The notes: generated by a model from the letters alone, not told the origin. Positions 42,693 to 51,996 are shown, numbered from the stretch's first letter. The stretch is DNA of 64,000 nt from Burkholderiales bacterium (GCA_019749945.1 JAIEPF010000010.1:1-64000); one strand, 5' to 3'. Numbers and translations: made by a program.

Positions 42693-42721
42693 GGCCGGAT
42701 ATGGATGGGCTGTTGAGTCGT

Positions 42722-43975
42722 CTAGTGGGCCCAGGCGAACGGCCCTGCGCCGCGTTCGTCCAGCACGCGGCCCTGCGCGTAACGATCGAGCGTGAAAGCC
42801 GCGTTGAGTGCATGCGGCCTGTCCTGGGCGATGGTGTGGGCAAAACACCAACCTGATGCGGGCGTTGCCTTGAAGCCGCCATAACACCAGCCGCAGTTCA
42901 GATACAGGTTGTCGATCGGCGATTTGCCGATGATCGGGCTGCCGTCCATGCTCATGTCCATGACGCCGCCCCAGGTGCGCAGCATGCGCAGGCGGCTGAA
43001 ACAGGGAAACAGCGCGACCAGCGATTGCACGGCATGTTCGACGGGCGGCAGATTGCTGCGCTGGCCATAGGAGTTGTACATGTCGAGATCGCCGCCCAGC
43101 ACCAGTTCGCCCTTGTCGGACTGGCTGACGTAAAAATGGGCCGCGCCTGAGGTGACGACGGTATCGAGCACGGGTTTGACGGGTTCGGAAACCAGCGCCT
43201 GCAGCACGTGACTTTCGATCGGCAGTCGGAGGCCGGCCAGTGCCGCGACCTGGCCGGAATGGCCCGCGACGGCGAGCCCGATTTTCCCGGCGCGGATATG
43301 GCCGCGGCTGGTGTCAATGCCGGTGATGCGGTTGCCGCTGCGGCTGAATCCGGTGACTTCGCATTGCTGGATGATGTCGACGCCGCGGCTGTCGGCGCCG
43401 CGGGCGTAACCCCAGGCCACTGCGTCATGGCGCGCAGTGCCGCCGCGCCGCTGCAACAGCCCGCCCATCACCGGGTAACGCGCCTCGGCGGAGCAGTCCA
43501 GCAACGGTACCATCCGGCGAACCTCGTCGAGGCCGAGCAGTTCGGCATCGATGCCGTTCACGCGCATGGCATTGCCCCTGCGCGAATAGGCTTCGAGGTC
43601 GGCATGGCTGTGGGCGAGATTCAGCACGCCGCGCGGGCTGAACATGACGTTGAAATTGAGGTCGGCGGAAAGGTTCTCCCAGAGCTTAAGCGAGTGTTCG
43701 TAGAAATGCGCATTGGCGTCGAGAAAATAATTGGACCTGACAATGGTCGTGTTGCGACCGGTGTTGCCGCCGCCGAGATAGCCTTTTTCCAGAACGGCGA
43801 CATTGGTGATGCCGTGTTCTTTCGCAAGGTAGTAGGCGGTGGCGAGGCCATGGCCGCCGCCGCCGATGATAACGACGTCATATTCCGGTTTCGGCGGGGG
43901 GCTGCGCCAGGCCAGAGGCCATTGCTCGTGATGACTGAAGGCGTTGCGGAGCAGCGAAACGATCGAATATTTCAC
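42722..43975 (-). CDS. soxB: Sarcosine oxidase beta subunit
   Basis: The 417-residue flavoprotein has the dinucleotide motif GGGGHG (38-43) in DVVIIGGGGHGLATAYYLAK, then EKGYLGGGNTGRNTTIVRSN, and near the C-terminus NCGWCYGGFKATPASG. It binds FAD and the covalent FMN shared with alpha, and carries the sarcosine oxidation site. GTG at 43975 is chosen because homologues start with the KYSIxSLLRN segment found right there; the open frame extends much further upstream but is non-coding. First gene of the sox operon. Confidence 0.93.
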   Translation of the reverse strand: MKYSIVSLLRNAFSHHEQWPLAWRSPPPKPEYDVVIIGGGGHGLATAYYLAKEHGITNVAVLEKGYLGGGNTGRNTTIVRSNYFLDANAHFYEHSLKLWENLSADLNFNVMFSPRGVLNLAHSHADLEAYSRRGNAMRVNGIDAELLGLDEVRRMVPLLDCSAEARYPVMGGLLQRRGGTARHDAVAWGYARGADSRGVDIIQQCEVTGFSRSGNRITGIDTSRGHIRAGKIGLAVAGHSGQVAALAGLRLPIESHVLQALVSEPVKPVLDTVVTSGAAHFYVSQSDKGELVLGGDLDMYNSYGQRSNLPPVEHAVQSLVALFPCFSRLRMLRTWGGVMDMSMDGSPIIGKSPIDNLYLNCGWCYGGFKATPASGWCFAHTIAQDRPHALNAAFTLDRYAQGRVLDERGAGPFAWAH

Positions 43976-44142
43976 GATGAGGGTGTTTGGGTTCGAGGGC
44001 GGTGCGCAGAGCGCCATCAAATCAGCATTGCGCCGCGTGGTCAACGCGGGCGGAGGCCTGCGGCGGCGGGAATTAGCCGGCCTTGCGGACAGCATAAGTT
44101 CTGCTAATGTTACGGCCTGACACATTGAGCGGGAGCCGGTAA

Positions 44143-44166
44143 ATTGACTAGTCTGAGCATTGCAAT
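44143..44166. promoter_or_regulatory. Possible LysR-type operator between soxB and the LysR gene
   Basis: ATTGACTAGTCTGAGCATTG then CAAT contains an ATTG/CAAT interrupted dyad within the 215-base divergent region. Position suits a LysR regulator controlling soxB and itself, but the match to the T-N11-A rule is loose. Confidence 0.3.
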
Positions 44167-44190
44167 GTTGAACCGCCCGGTGCCGGGGTG

Positions 44191-45171
44191 ATGAAGGAAA
44201 AACTTGCGCATGGCAGGCGTGGTTTCGATCTTCATGCCCTGCGCGTGTTTCTGGCTGTTGCCGAGAGCGGCAACATGACCGCCGCGGCAGCAAGGCAGGG
44301 GTTGACCCAGTCGGCTGTTTCACAGCTCATCAGACAACTGGAGGAGTGCATGGGTGCTGTGCTGGTGGACCGTTCGCAACGCCCCGTCAGCCTGACCGCG
44401 ACCGGTCGGGTTTTGCAGCGCCATGCCCAGGCCATTGTCAGTGATGCCGAAGCGCTCGAAATCGCGGTCCGCCATGCCGGTTCAAGCAAGGTGCAGGAAC
44501 TGAGCATCGGCGTGGTGGATTCATTTGCCTCCACGGTGGGGCCTTCGCTGATCAAATCGCTGCTCAAAACCACCGCGACCCACCTGTCATTCCGCTCCGG
44601 CCTTGCACACGACCAGGCGGAAGGATTGCTCAGCCGCAACCTCGATTTCATCATCACCAGCGATCCCCTGGATGACGTGGACGGACTGGAGCGTCATGCC
44701 ATCCTGTCCGAGCCTTTTGTGTTGTTGCTGCCGGACAAGCTGGGGCCGGCGTCCGAGTTGCAGGATTTGAAGCGGCTGGCGGCGGCGCATTCGCTGATCC
44801 GTTTTTCCGCGCGTTCGCAGATCGGCGCCCAGATCGAACGCCATTTGCGGCGGCTGGGCATCAAGGCCGCGCGGCTGCTGGAGGTTGATGCGACCGATAC
44901 GCTGGTGGCGATGATCTCCGCCGGTCTGGGCTGGGCGATCGCGACACCGTTGTGCCTGTTGCAGGCCGGGGCCAGGGCAAAAGGCGTCAAGGCATCGCCG
45001 TTTCCGGTTGCGGGGTTCAGCCGGCAACTGCATTTGATCGCCCGCGCCGGAGAATACGGGGATTTGCCGCAGCGGATCGTTGACCTGTCCTGCGAAATTG
45101 TGCGGCGAGAGTGCGTGCCGGAGATCAGGCATTTCGCGCCCTGGCTGAAAAACCAGATCGTTGTGGGCTAG
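44191..45171 (+). CDS. LysR family transcriptional regulator
   Basis: The 326-residue protein has an N-terminal helix-turn-helix (about 13-72: LHALRVFLAVAESGNMTAAA and RQGLTQSAVSQLIRQLEECM) and a two-subdomain effector part (about 95-300). ATG 44191 is preferred over the GTG one codon upstream. It is divergent from soxB and lies upstream of an M19-like gene in the same direction (20-base gap), so it may control both units. The effector is unknown; a methylated glycine derivative would fit the context. Confidence 0.9.
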   Translation: MKEKLAHGRRGFDLHALRVFLAVAESGNMTAAAARQGLTQSAVSQLIRQLEECMGAVLVDRSQRPVSLTATGRVLQRHAQAIVSDAEALEIAVRHAGSSKVQELSIGVVDSFASTVGPSLIKSLLKTTATHLSFRSGLAHDQAEGLLSRNLDFIITSDPLDDVDGLERHAILSEPFVLLLPDKLGPASELQDLKRLAAAHSLIRFSARSQIGAQIERHLRRLGIKAARLLEVDATDTLVAMISAGLGWAIATPLCLLQAGARAKGVKASPFPVAGFSRQLHLIARAGEYGDLPQRIVDLSCEIVRRECVPEIRHFAPWLKNQIVVG

Positions 45172-45191
45172 CCGGATACGGAAGGAAGCTG

Positions 45192-46205
45192 ATGGTTGCC
45201 GGCAATAACACAAAACCCGACGCTGAGACCCTGCACCGCAGTGCACTGGTGCTGGACGCACTGACTCCGCTGTACGTGCTGGATGAGCCCTACACGCAAG
45301 CCCTGCTCGATGCGGGTGTCAGCGCCGGCTTTCTGAGCATCGCCTCGCCGCAGCCCTGGGACGAGGTGATGCGGCGCACCGAGACGGCGCTGAACAAGAT
45401 CGAAAACAGTCCGACGCTGATGCTGGCGACCAAAGCCGCGGACATCCGGCGGGCAAAGGCGCAGGGCAAGATCGCCCTGGTGCTGATTACCCAGGCGGCG
45501 GACATGATCGAGAAGGATCCTGCCCGCGTCCGCACGCTTCATGACATGGGCTTCCGGGTGCTCGGCGTCTGCTACACCTTCGCCAATCTGCTGGGCTGCG
45601 GCTGCGGCGAGCTGCGTGACGGCGGGCTGACCTTTCTCGGCAAGGACTTCGTCGCCGCGGTCAACGAACTGCCGTTGATGCTGGATGTTTCGCATGCCGG
45701 TCACCAGACTTCCCTGGATGCGGTGCAGCTTGCCAGGGCGCCGGTGGTCACGCACGGCAATGCCTATGCGGTCACGCCGAACGATCGCAACAAAAAAGAC
45801 GATGTGCTGAAAATCGTCGCCGAAAAAGGCGGGGTTATCGGATTGAATGCCATGCCCCGTCCGGTGGCGGCCAGTGACGCCTCTCTCGAACACATGCTGC
45901 GGCATGTCGACTACATCACCGGCAAGTTCGGCATGCACTGCATGGGCCTGGGTCTGGATTATGTCGAGGGTTTCAAGCGGGAAGGCAAGGTGCTGCCGCA
46001 ATCGGTGCGCAACCGTACTTTGCGTCCGGACATTTTCGGATCGGTGGATGATTTTCTGCACCAGGACTATGCGCGGGACCTGGAGAAAATCGGGAAACTG
46101 CCGAATCTGACCCGCGGACTGCTTGCAAGAAACTACAGGGATGAGGATGTGCGGGGAATTCTCGGTGAGAACTGGCTGCGTGCATTCGAGCGTTTCGTGG
46201 GCTGA
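45192..46205 (+). CDS. M19 (membrane dipeptidase) family protein without the HxD motif
   Basis: The 337-residue protein aligns with the M19 barrel: LMLDVSHAGHQTSLDAV, VVTHGNAYAVTPNDRNKKDD and GMHCMGLGLDYVEG hold the two distal histidines and the catalytic Asp. The N-terminal HxD pair is replaced by LDALTPL (residues 21-27). The bridging glutamate position reads LITQAADMI, with Gln. The binuclear zinc site is therefore probably absent, unlike true dipeptidases. ATG 45192 follows GGAAGCTG. It is cotranscribed with the LysR gene and the following Bug gene. Confidence 0.78.
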   Translation: MVAGNNTKPDAETLHRSALVLDALTPLYVLDEPYTQALLDAGVSAGFLSIASPQPWDEVMRRTETALNKIENSPTLMLATKAADIRRAKAQGKIALVLITQAADMIEKDPARVRTLHDMGFRVLGVCYTFANLLGCGCGELRDGGLTFLGKDFVAAVNELPLMLDVSHAGHQTSLDAVQLARAPVVTHGNAYAVTPNDRNKKDDVLKIVAEKGGVIGLNAMPRPVAASDASLEHMLRHVDYITGKFGMHCMGLGLDYVEGFKREGKVLPQSVRNRTLRPDIFGSVDDFLHQDYARDLEKIGKLPNLTRGLLARNYRDEDVRGILGENWLRAFERFVG

Positions 46206-46239
46206 AGCGCGGGCAAGGAAGAAAACGACGGAGACCAAA

Positions 46240-47220
46240 ATGAATAAATGCCGGATTGTGGTGAATGTCCTGGGAAGCGTGATGGTGTTTTGCGGGCTGC
46301 CGGCATCCTCCGCGCATGCCGCCGGCGCCTATCCTGAACGTCCGATCAGAATAGTGGTTGGTTTTACTGCGGGCACCACGACCGATTTTACGGCGCGGCT
46401 GCTGGGCCGGAATCTCGCTGAGCGGCTCGGGCAGAACGTCGTGGTCGACAATCGTCCCGGAGCCAACAGCGGTGTGGCGAACCGGGTGGTTGGTGATTCG
46501 ACGGCGGATGGCCATACCCTGCTGCTGGGTTCCCTGGGGCTGGCGATCAGTCACATGCTGTACAGGGATCTGCCATTTGATCGCAGGGAGTTTGCCCCCG
46601 TCAGCCTGGTGGTGCTGGCGCCCAACGTCATCTGCGTCTATCCGGGCGTGCCGGCAAAATCAATCCGCGAATTGATCAATCTGGCCAAGGCGCAACCCGG
46701 ACAAATCCGCTACGGATCGTCCGGGCTCGGCAGTTCGGCGTTTCTGACGCTTGAGTTGTTCAAGTCGATGGCAAAAATCGACATGCAGGAAATACCGTAC
46801 AAGGCCACTTCACAGGCGGTGGCGGACGTGATGGGCGGGCAGATACAGGTTTACCCGCCGAATCTTGTGTCGGCAATTCCCATGCTGAAGACGGGGCGCC
46901 TGCGTCCCCTGGCGGTTACCAGCGCCAAACGGGCCGCTGCCCTGCCGGATATTCCCTCGGTCAGTGAAACCATTCCCGGATACGATGCCAGCACCGGCGT
47001 ATACGGGATATTGGCGCCGGCAAAAACGCCCGGCCCCGTCGTGGTCCGCTTGCATCGGGAAATAGCCGATATCGCACGCGGTGCGGACTTCAGGGAACAG
47101 ATCGAGAGCCGCGGCGGGATCGTGGTCGGCGGAACCCCGAAGGAATACGATGCTTTTCTCGACATCGAAAAAGAGAAGTGGGGAAAGCTGTTCGCCCAGC
47201 TCGGCATCAAACCGCAATAA
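46240..47220 (+). CDS. Bug/TctC family periplasmic solute receptor
   Basis: The 326-residue receptor has a signal peptide ending near AHA (about residue 28), then GAYPERPIRIVVGFTAGTTT, VVVDNRPGANSGVANRVV and TADGHT. The ATG at 46240 follows CGGAGACC; the open frame extending into the upstream gene is not used. It ends the LysR-M19-Bug unit, so its ligand is probably linked to sox or M19 metabolism. Confidence 0.9.
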   Translation: MNKCRIVVNVLGSVMVFCGLPASSAHAAGAYPERPIRIVVGFTAGTTTDFTARLLGRNLAERLGQNVVVDNRPGANSGVANRVVGDSTADGHTLLLGSLGLAISHMLYRDLPFDRREFAPVSLVVLAPNVICVYPGVPAKSIRELINLAKAQPGQIRYGSSGLGSSAFLTLELFKSMAKIDMQEIPYKATSQAVADVMGGQIQVYPPNLVSAIPMLKTGRLRPLAVTSAKRAAALPDIPSVSETIPGYDASTGVYGILAPAKTPGPVVVRLHREIADIARGADFREQIESRGGIVVGGTPKEYDAFLDIEKEKWGKLFAQLGIKPQ

Positions 47221-47351
47221 TCACCGGCAGTATCCGTTTTGCTCCCCCGCTGACGGCCGGCGGCGGGGTTGTTGCCCTGTGCATGCCCGGCTGATCCACG
47301 GATCGTTACGGGCATGGACAGCCGCATCCCGGTGGCGCACACTGTTTTGCA

Positions 47352-47894
47352 ATGAAGCCCTCGGCGACCATCGGGATATTGCGCAGTCTTGCGGTGTGGC
47401 TCGCGGCGGGGGCGATTGCGCCGGCGGCGGCGCAGGGCACGACCCAGTTCGACAATCTGGTGCGCAGCCCCTACGTGCACTGCGCGTTTTACCGAGAATA
47501 CGACATCGATCCGCGCAGCGGCGACCGGCTGCTGGTCGAGGGTCGGTCCAATTCATTGATGCATTACCAGCGGCGCAGCGATACGAGCATGCTGGCCATC
47601 GATACCCGGCGTGCCGGCGCGCGCGATGCCGCGGTGGTGCGCGGCAAAAAATACCTGCATTTCATCGAATACAGCGCCGGTCTCTACGTGGTGACGACGA
47701 TATACGCCTGTCTCGAGCGCGACGCGCAGGGCATCTGCATCAATTACGGCGCGGTGAATGCGCGGCACTTTGATCCGCGGGTGCTGCGCGATCCCGATGC
47801 GGTTTACGAGGAACTGCAGACCCATGCCGAACCCGGGTTCTGCGACCACAGCTTCATCAATGTGCAGGAAGCGGCGCGCAAGCCAAGCCAATAA
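47352..47894 (+). CDS. Exported protein of unknown function
   Basis: The 180-residue product has a signal peptide (about residues 1-28, ending APAAA). The mature part contains four cysteines (YVHCAFYREYD, IYACLERDAQGICINY, GFCDHS) that could pair as disulfides. I do not recognise a family. The gene stands alone and ends in a good terminator. Confidence 0.6.
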   Translation: MKPSATIGILRSLAVWLAAGAIAPAAAQGTTQFDNLVRSPYVHCAFYREYDIDPRSGDRLLVEGRSNSLMHYQRRSDTSMLAIDTRRAGARDAAVVRGKKYLHFIEYSAGLYVVTTIYACLERDAQGICINYGAVNARHFDPRVLRDPDAVYEELQTHAEPGFCDHSFINVQEAARKPSQ

Positions 47895-47924
47895 GCGCTG
47901 CCGCGGCGGGGCAGGGCTTTTTTT
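47894..47924 (+). terminator. Rho-independent terminator
   Basis: AGCGCTGCC, a GCGGCG loop and GGGCAGGGCT form a stem with one mismatch, followed by seven T. It begins at the stop of the secreted-protein gene and merges into the AT-rich motif. Confidence 0.65.
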
Positions 47925-47948
47925 AAGTTATTGTTTTTATTGATATTT
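47925..47948 (-). repeat. AT-rich dispersed motif at the iscS end
   Basis: On the minus strand ATATCAATAAAAACAATAAC then TT; exact 12-mer at 47930-47941. It abuts the iscS stop codon. Confidence 0.65.
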
Positions 47949-49102
47949 CAGGCTGCGCGCAGGCGGCCGGCCCGGCAATCTTCTATTTTCTTGCGCAGGT
48001 AATCCGCGGCCCAGTCGATTTCCTCTGCGGTATTGAAGCGGCCGACGGTGATACGGATTGAATTGCCGGCGATGCCCGCATCCGAACCCAGCGCCTGCAG
48101 TACATGCGACACACCGCCGGTGGAACAGGCGGAAGTCGATGACACCGCGATCTCGGTCAGCGTGGTGACCAGTGAATCGCAGTTCGGGATATCGAGGCTG
48201 ATGTTCAGGTTGTTGGCGATGCGCTGTTCGAGGTCGCCGTTGAGCATGACACCGGGTAAATCCTTCAGCTGATTCCAGAAGCGGTCGCGCAGCGCGCGCA
48301 ACTGCGGGACTTCGCCGGCCATCAGTTCTCCGGCGATGCGGAAGGCTGCGCCCATGCCGACGATCTGGTGGGTGGCCAGCGTGCCCGAACGCAGGCCGCG
48401 TTCGTGACCGCCGCCGTGCATCTGCGATTCGACGCGCACCTGCGGCGCGCGGCGCACGTACAGCGCGCCGATGCCCTTCGGGCCGTAGGTCTTGTGCGCG
48501 GTCAGCGACATCAGGTCGACCGGCAGTTGTGCGACATCGATGGCGACCTTGCCGGTGGCCTGGGCGGCATCGACATGGAACAGGATGCCGCGTTCACGGC
48601 AGATTGCGCCGAGTGCGGCGATGTCCTGGATCACGCCGATTTCGTTGTTGACCAGCATCACCGAGGCCAGCACGGTGTCCGGGCGCAGCGCGGCGCGGAA
48701 GGTTTCGATGTCGAGCAGGCCGTTTTTCTGCGGCGCGAGGCAACCGACCTCGAAGCCCTGTTTCTCCAGCCACTGCATGGTGTCGAGCACCGCCTTGTGT
48801 TCGGTTTGCACCGTGACCAGGTGCCTGCCGCGTTTATTCATGGCAAAGGCAGCACCCTTGATCGCGAGGTTGTTCGATTCGGTGGCGCCGGACGTCCAGA
48901 CAATGTCGCGGGGATCGGCGTTGACCAGTTTCGCCACCTCGGCGCGCGCGGTTTCGACGGCGCGGCTGGCGGCGTGGCCAAAGGCATGCGAACTGCTCGC
49001 CGGGTTGCCGAACTGTTCGGTCAGCCAGGGCAGCATCGCCTCCACCACCCGCGGGTCGAGCGGGGTGGTTGCGGAATTGTCGAGGTAAATCGGGGTCTTC
49101 AT
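47948..49102 (-). CDS. iscS: Cysteine desulfurase (IscS/NifS type)
   Basis: The 384-residue PLP enzyme has the cofactor lysine K204 in [10 protein letters not shown] and the persulfide cysteine C326 in [23 protein letters not shown] and [12 protein letters not shown] bind PLP. It removes sulfur from cysteine for iron-sulfur cluster or thio-cofactor synthesis. No iscU, iscA or hscA gene is nearby, so this may be an extra, stand-alone desulfurase. A small gene of unknown role precedes it by 15 bases in the same direction. Confidence 0.93.
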   Translation of the reverse strand: MKTPIYLDNSATTPLDPRVVEAMLPWLTEQFGNPASSSHAFGHAASRAVETARAEVAKLVNADPRDIVWTSGATESNNLAIKGAAFAMNKRGRHLVTVQTEHKAVLDTMQWLEKQGFEVGCLAPQKNGLLDIETFRAALRPDTVLASVMLVNNEIGVIQDIAALGAICRERGILFHVDAAQATGKVAIDVAQLPVDLMSLTAHKTYGPKGIGALYVRRAPQVRVESQMHGGGHERGLRSGTLATHQIVGMGAAFRIAGELMAGEVPQLRALRDRFWNQLKDLPGVMLNGDLEQRIANNLNISLDIPNCDSLVTTLTEIAVSSTSACSTGGVSHVLQALGSDAGIAGNSIRITVGRFNTAEEIDWAADYLRKKIEDCRAGRLRAA

Positions 49103-49117
49103 GTGACGCGTGCAGGC

Positions 49118-49366
49118 TCAGTGTTTCTGCGTCAGCGCGGCAATCACGCGCTGGCGTTTTTCCTCGACTTCCCTGGCGAAGCCGGGGTGCCGCTGTTCGA
49201 CAAAACCCGTTGCCAGGCCGAGTTTGAGCAGGGCCACGGCAAACGTCGCCGACAGATCGTCAAGATCCGGACTCACTTTGGCAAGCTGCATGGCCTCGAT
49301 GGTTTCGTCATACAGTTGCTGCATCGCATCGTGCAACTCGTCGTCAAACAGTCTGGGTTTTTCCAT
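49118..49366 (-). CDS. Small conserved-looking protein upstream of iscS
   Basis: An 82-residue, acidic, helical protein (MEKPRLFDDELHDAMQQLYD at the start) with no motif I recognise. It is cotranscribed with iscS (15-base gap). Composition and codon use look like a real gene. A chaperone or adaptor for the desulfurase is possible by context only. Confidence 0.55.
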   Translation of the reverse strand: MEKPRLFDDELHDAMQQLYDETIEAMQLAKVSPDLDDLSATFAVALLKLGLATGFVEQRHPGFAREVEEKRQRVIAALTQKH

Positions 49367-49435
49367 GGCGTTGATGTGGTGTAATCATCGCTGATTGTAG
49401 CGCGATTCGCCGCGCCCGCAGCTTACAATGTCCCC

Positions 49436-50419
49436 ATGGGAACCGTCCGATGGATCCGTGCCGCGCTGCTGCCGTGCGTGATGGCCGGCTTGATTGCGCA
49501 GGATGCCGCTGCGCAGAGTTATCCGAACCGAACGGTGCGCATCGTGGTGCCGATCAGCCCCGGCGGTGCGACCGATGTGTTCGCGCGCACGCTGGCGATC
49601 GGCTACACCGAAGCGTGGAATCAGCAGGTCATCGTCGACAACCGGCCCGGCGCCGGGGGCATGATCGGCTCCGAGATGGTGGCGAAGGCCGCGCCCGACG
49701 GCTACACCCTGCTGATGGCCTATACCTCCCACGTCACCAATCCCTCGTTGTGGACGCGCATCCCCTACGACACGCTGCGCGACTTCGCACCGGTGGCGAT
49801 GGTGGCCACCGTGCCCAGCGTACTGATCGTGCATCCGTCGCTGCCGGTGCGTTCGGTGAGTGAACTGATTGCCTTCGCCAAACGCCGGCCGCATGAACTC
49901 GATTACGGCAGTTCCGGCGTCGGCACCGCGGCGCACCTCGCGGCAGTGCTGTTCAGTCAGCGCGCCGGACTGCATCTGACCCATGTGCCGTACAAAGGCG
50001 GGGTGCCGGCGCTGTACGAACTGCTCGGCGGACAGATTTCAGTGATGTTCGGCAGTCTGGCGACGGCGTTCCCGAACATCCAGAACGGCCGGGTGCGGGC
50101 CCTGGCGGTGACCAGCGCGCAGCGTGCAGTGGCTTTGCCGCAATTGCCGACCATGCATGAAGCGGGAATCGACGGTTATGAGGCGGTGGCGTGGTTCGCG
50201 CTGTTCGCGCCGGCGCAGACTTCCGGCACGGTGATCAACAAGCTCAATGCCGAAACCGCGGCGATGCTCAACCAGCGCGACATCCGCGCGCGGTTTCTCG
50301 CGCAGGGCGCCGAGGTGACGCCGTCGTCGCCGGGTGAGCTCGGTGACCGGGTGCGGCTGGAAATCGTCAAATGGGCCGCAGTGGTCAAGGCGGCGGGCAT
50401 CGAGCCGATGAAGAACTAG
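49436..50419 (+). CDS. Bug/TctC family periplasmic solute receptor
   Basis: The 327-residue receptor starts at ATG 49436 with a signal peptide ending AAAQ (about residue 27). QSYPNRTVRIVVPISPGGAT, VIVDNRPGAGGMIGSEM and APDGYT are classical. It stands alone between divergent iscS and the convergent DoxX gene, an orphan receptor with no enzyme or permease partner nearby. A weak ribosome site precedes the start. Confidence 0.9.
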   Translation: MGTVRWIRAALLPCVMAGLIAQDAAAQSYPNRTVRIVVPISPGGATDVFARTLAIGYTEAWNQQVIVDNRPGAGGMIGSEMVAKAAPDGYTLLMAYTSHVTNPSLWTRIPYDTLRDFAPVAMVATVPSVLIVHPSLPVRSVSELIAFAKRRPHELDYGSSGVGTAAHLAAVLFSQRAGLHLTHVPYKGGVPALYELLGGQISVMFGSLATAFPNIQNGRVRALAVTSAQRAVALPQLPTMHEAGIDGYEAVAWFALFAPAQTSGTVINKLNAETAAMLNQRDIRARFLAQGAEVTPSSPGELGDRVRLEIVKWAAVVKAAGIEPMKN

Positions 50420-50432
50420 GATGGAGCAAAGA

Positions 50433-50456
50433 GCAGCCCGGGCCTGCCCGGGCTGC
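50433..50456. terminator. Hairpin between convergent genes
   Basis: GCAGCCCGGGC (50433-50443), CT, GCCCGGGCTGC (50446-50456) is a perfect 11-bp stem between the Bug and DoxX stops. T-tracts are poor on both sides, so termination efficiency is uncertain. Confidence 0.6.
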
Positions 50457-50471
50457 GTAAAACCAAAACGC

Positions 50472-50855
50472 CTACTTTCGGTTGATGCCGAATTTGCCCG
50501 GCCCGATCAGCGCGACAACGAGCGCCGTGAACAGGAAAAAGCCCTGCAGTTCCAGTTCCCAGCCGCCCTGTTTGCCGATCATCAGCAGCTGCGCGCTGTG
50601 GGCCAGCGCGATGGCGACCACCATGTTGAAGGCGATGATCAGGCCGCCGATGCGCGCATAAAATCCCATGATCACCAGCAGCGGGGCGAACACTTCGCCG
50701 ATGAATACGCCGTAGGCGAGGAAGCCCGGCAGGCCGTGGCTGACCAGCATGCCCTCGATGCCGCTGACCCCGTAACGCATTTTGGCGATGCCGTGCAGCA
50801 GGGTCAGTATGCCCAGGGTCAGGCGCAGTAACAGTTTGCCGATATCGTCGCTCAT
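50472..50855 (-). CDS. DoxX family membrane protein
   Basis: The 127-residue protein has four hydrophobic helices and the DoxX pattern LRLTLGILTLLHGIAKMRYG near the start and GFYARIGGLIIAFNMVVAIA. DoxX-type proteins are linked to respiration or redox homeostasis but are loosely defined. AGGAGAACAACC precedes the ATG. It is the last gene of a cupin-PH-DoxX row on the minus strand. Confidence 0.82.
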   Translation of the reverse strand: MSDDIGKLLLRLTLGILTLLHGIAKMRYGVSGIEGMLVSHGLPGFLAYGVFIGEVFAPLLVIMGFYARIGGLIIAFNMVVAIALAHSAQLLMIGKQGGWELELQGFFLFTALVVALIGPGKFGINRK

Positions 50856-50882
50856 GGTTGTTCTCCTTGTGGTGTTCGGGGT

Positions 50883-51293
50883 TCAGACAGCGGGGTGGCT
50901 GACGCTTTCGATGGCGCGTTTGACGGCCATCGGATCGTCAACCAGGCGGAACAGCACGTCGCTCGCGCCGCGGCCCGTGACTTTCACGCTGCCGTAGCCG
51001 AGGATGCGGCCGATCACGCCCTGGTCGATTTCGACGGTCTCGATCGAGGCCAGCTTCATTTCCTCGGATTTGCGGCTGATGATGCCGGTCTTGAAAATCA
51101 CGCGTTTGTTGGTGACACCCTGCTCGATGTGGCGGACACGCAGGTATTCATACAGCGCAATGACCAGCGTGATGCCCAGAGTGGGGATGCCCAGCAGCAG
51201 CCACAGGGCCAGCGGAATGCGCGCCACCCAGTGCAGCTTGAAAAGTGCGGAGACCTCTTCGCCGGCGGACAGGGATTCATCGATATACGACAT
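50883..51293 (-). CDS. Bacterial PH-domain membrane protein (bPH_2)
   Basis: The 136-residue protein has two N-terminal membrane helices (about 25-50) followed by a bacterial PH fold: HIEQGVTNKRVIFKTGIISR, EEMKLASIETVEIDQGVIGR and GYGSVKVTGRG. Such YdbS/YdbT-like proteins act at the membrane in an undefined way. The gene lies 27 bases before doxX and 86 bases after the cupin gene. Confidence 0.85.
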   Translation of the reverse strand: MSYIDESLSAGEEVSALFKLHWVARIPLALWLLLGIPTLGITLVIALYEYLRVRHIEQGVTNKRVIFKTGIISRKSEEMKLASIETVEIDQGVIGRILGYGSVKVTGRGASDVLFRLVDDPMAVKRAIESVSHPAV

Positions 51294-51379
51294 GGATTTT
51301 TCCTGGGCAAGTCTGTGTCCTGCAGTCTACCGGGGAAAGCCGGACCACCTTCGTGCTGAAGGCGGGCCCGGCCTGTGGT

Positions 51380-51829
51380 TTACCAGCCCGTCGTTTTTGC
51401 ACCTTCGGTGGCGAGCAGCACATACGCCATGATGCAGGGTTCCTTGCCGCGGTTTTCCCAGTTGTGGTTGGTTGCGCGCTGGATGACCACGGTGCCCGGC
51501 GTCAGGTGCACTTCTTCGCCGCCGTCCAGTTGCATCCACAGTTCACCGGCGAGGCAGATCGCATAATCCACGGAGTCGGTGACGTGCCAGCGTTTGGCCA
51601 CGCCCGGATCGTATTTGGCAAGGCGGAACACGCTGCCGCCGGCGAGGCTGGTGCCGAGTTCCCAGGTGTTGGGATCTTCCTGGGTCATTTCCGCCGGCAG
51701 TTTTTTGGTGGCCCACATCGGAATGTTGTGGAAACCCGGGCGCATCGGAATCGGCTCGATGACGCTGTCGAATTTGATGTAAGCCTTGCCTTCCTTGTTG
51801 GTATCGGTCACGACTCTGCGGAATTTCAT
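51380..51829 (-). CDS. Cupin-domain protein
   Basis: The 149-residue protein has a single cupin barrel with RWHVTDSVDYAICLAGELWM as motif 1 and PGTVVIQRATNHNWENRG as motif 2. Metal-ligand histidines are thinner than in classic cupins (HVTDSVDYA lacks the HxH pair), but the second motif keeps H-N-W. Homologues often sit in catabolic clusters as small-molecule sensors or isomerases. It may be the last member of the Bug-PanE-PrpD operon, after a 167-base gap holding an AT-rich motif. Confidence 0.8.
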   Translation of the reverse strand: MKFRRVVTDTNKEGKAYIKFDSVIEPIPMRPGFHNIPMWATKKLPAEMTQEDPNTWELGTSLAGGSVFRLAKYDPGVAKRWHVTDSVDYAICLAGELWMQLDGGEEVHLTPGTVVIQRATNHNWENRGKEPCIMAYVLLATEGAKTTGW

Positions 51830-51907
51830 GGTTGCTGCGGTCTCCAGTAATGCGGCGCTGCGGCCGGGTTAAAAAGCGCCAACGCATTTGCGCCGGCAAA
51901 ATAAACT

Positions 51908-51935
51908 AAACCATTGTTTTTAATTGATATTTCAA
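51908..51935 (-). repeat. AT-rich dispersed motif, one-base variant
   Basis: The minus strand reads AATATCAATTAAAAACAATG then G; one extra T breaks the 12-mer. It lies between the cupin and Bug genes. Confidence 0.45.
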
Positions 51936-51996
51936 AAAATCAGCGCTGCGGACCGAGTGCGGTCCGTGCCGCCTTTTTTACCACATCACTTTGATA

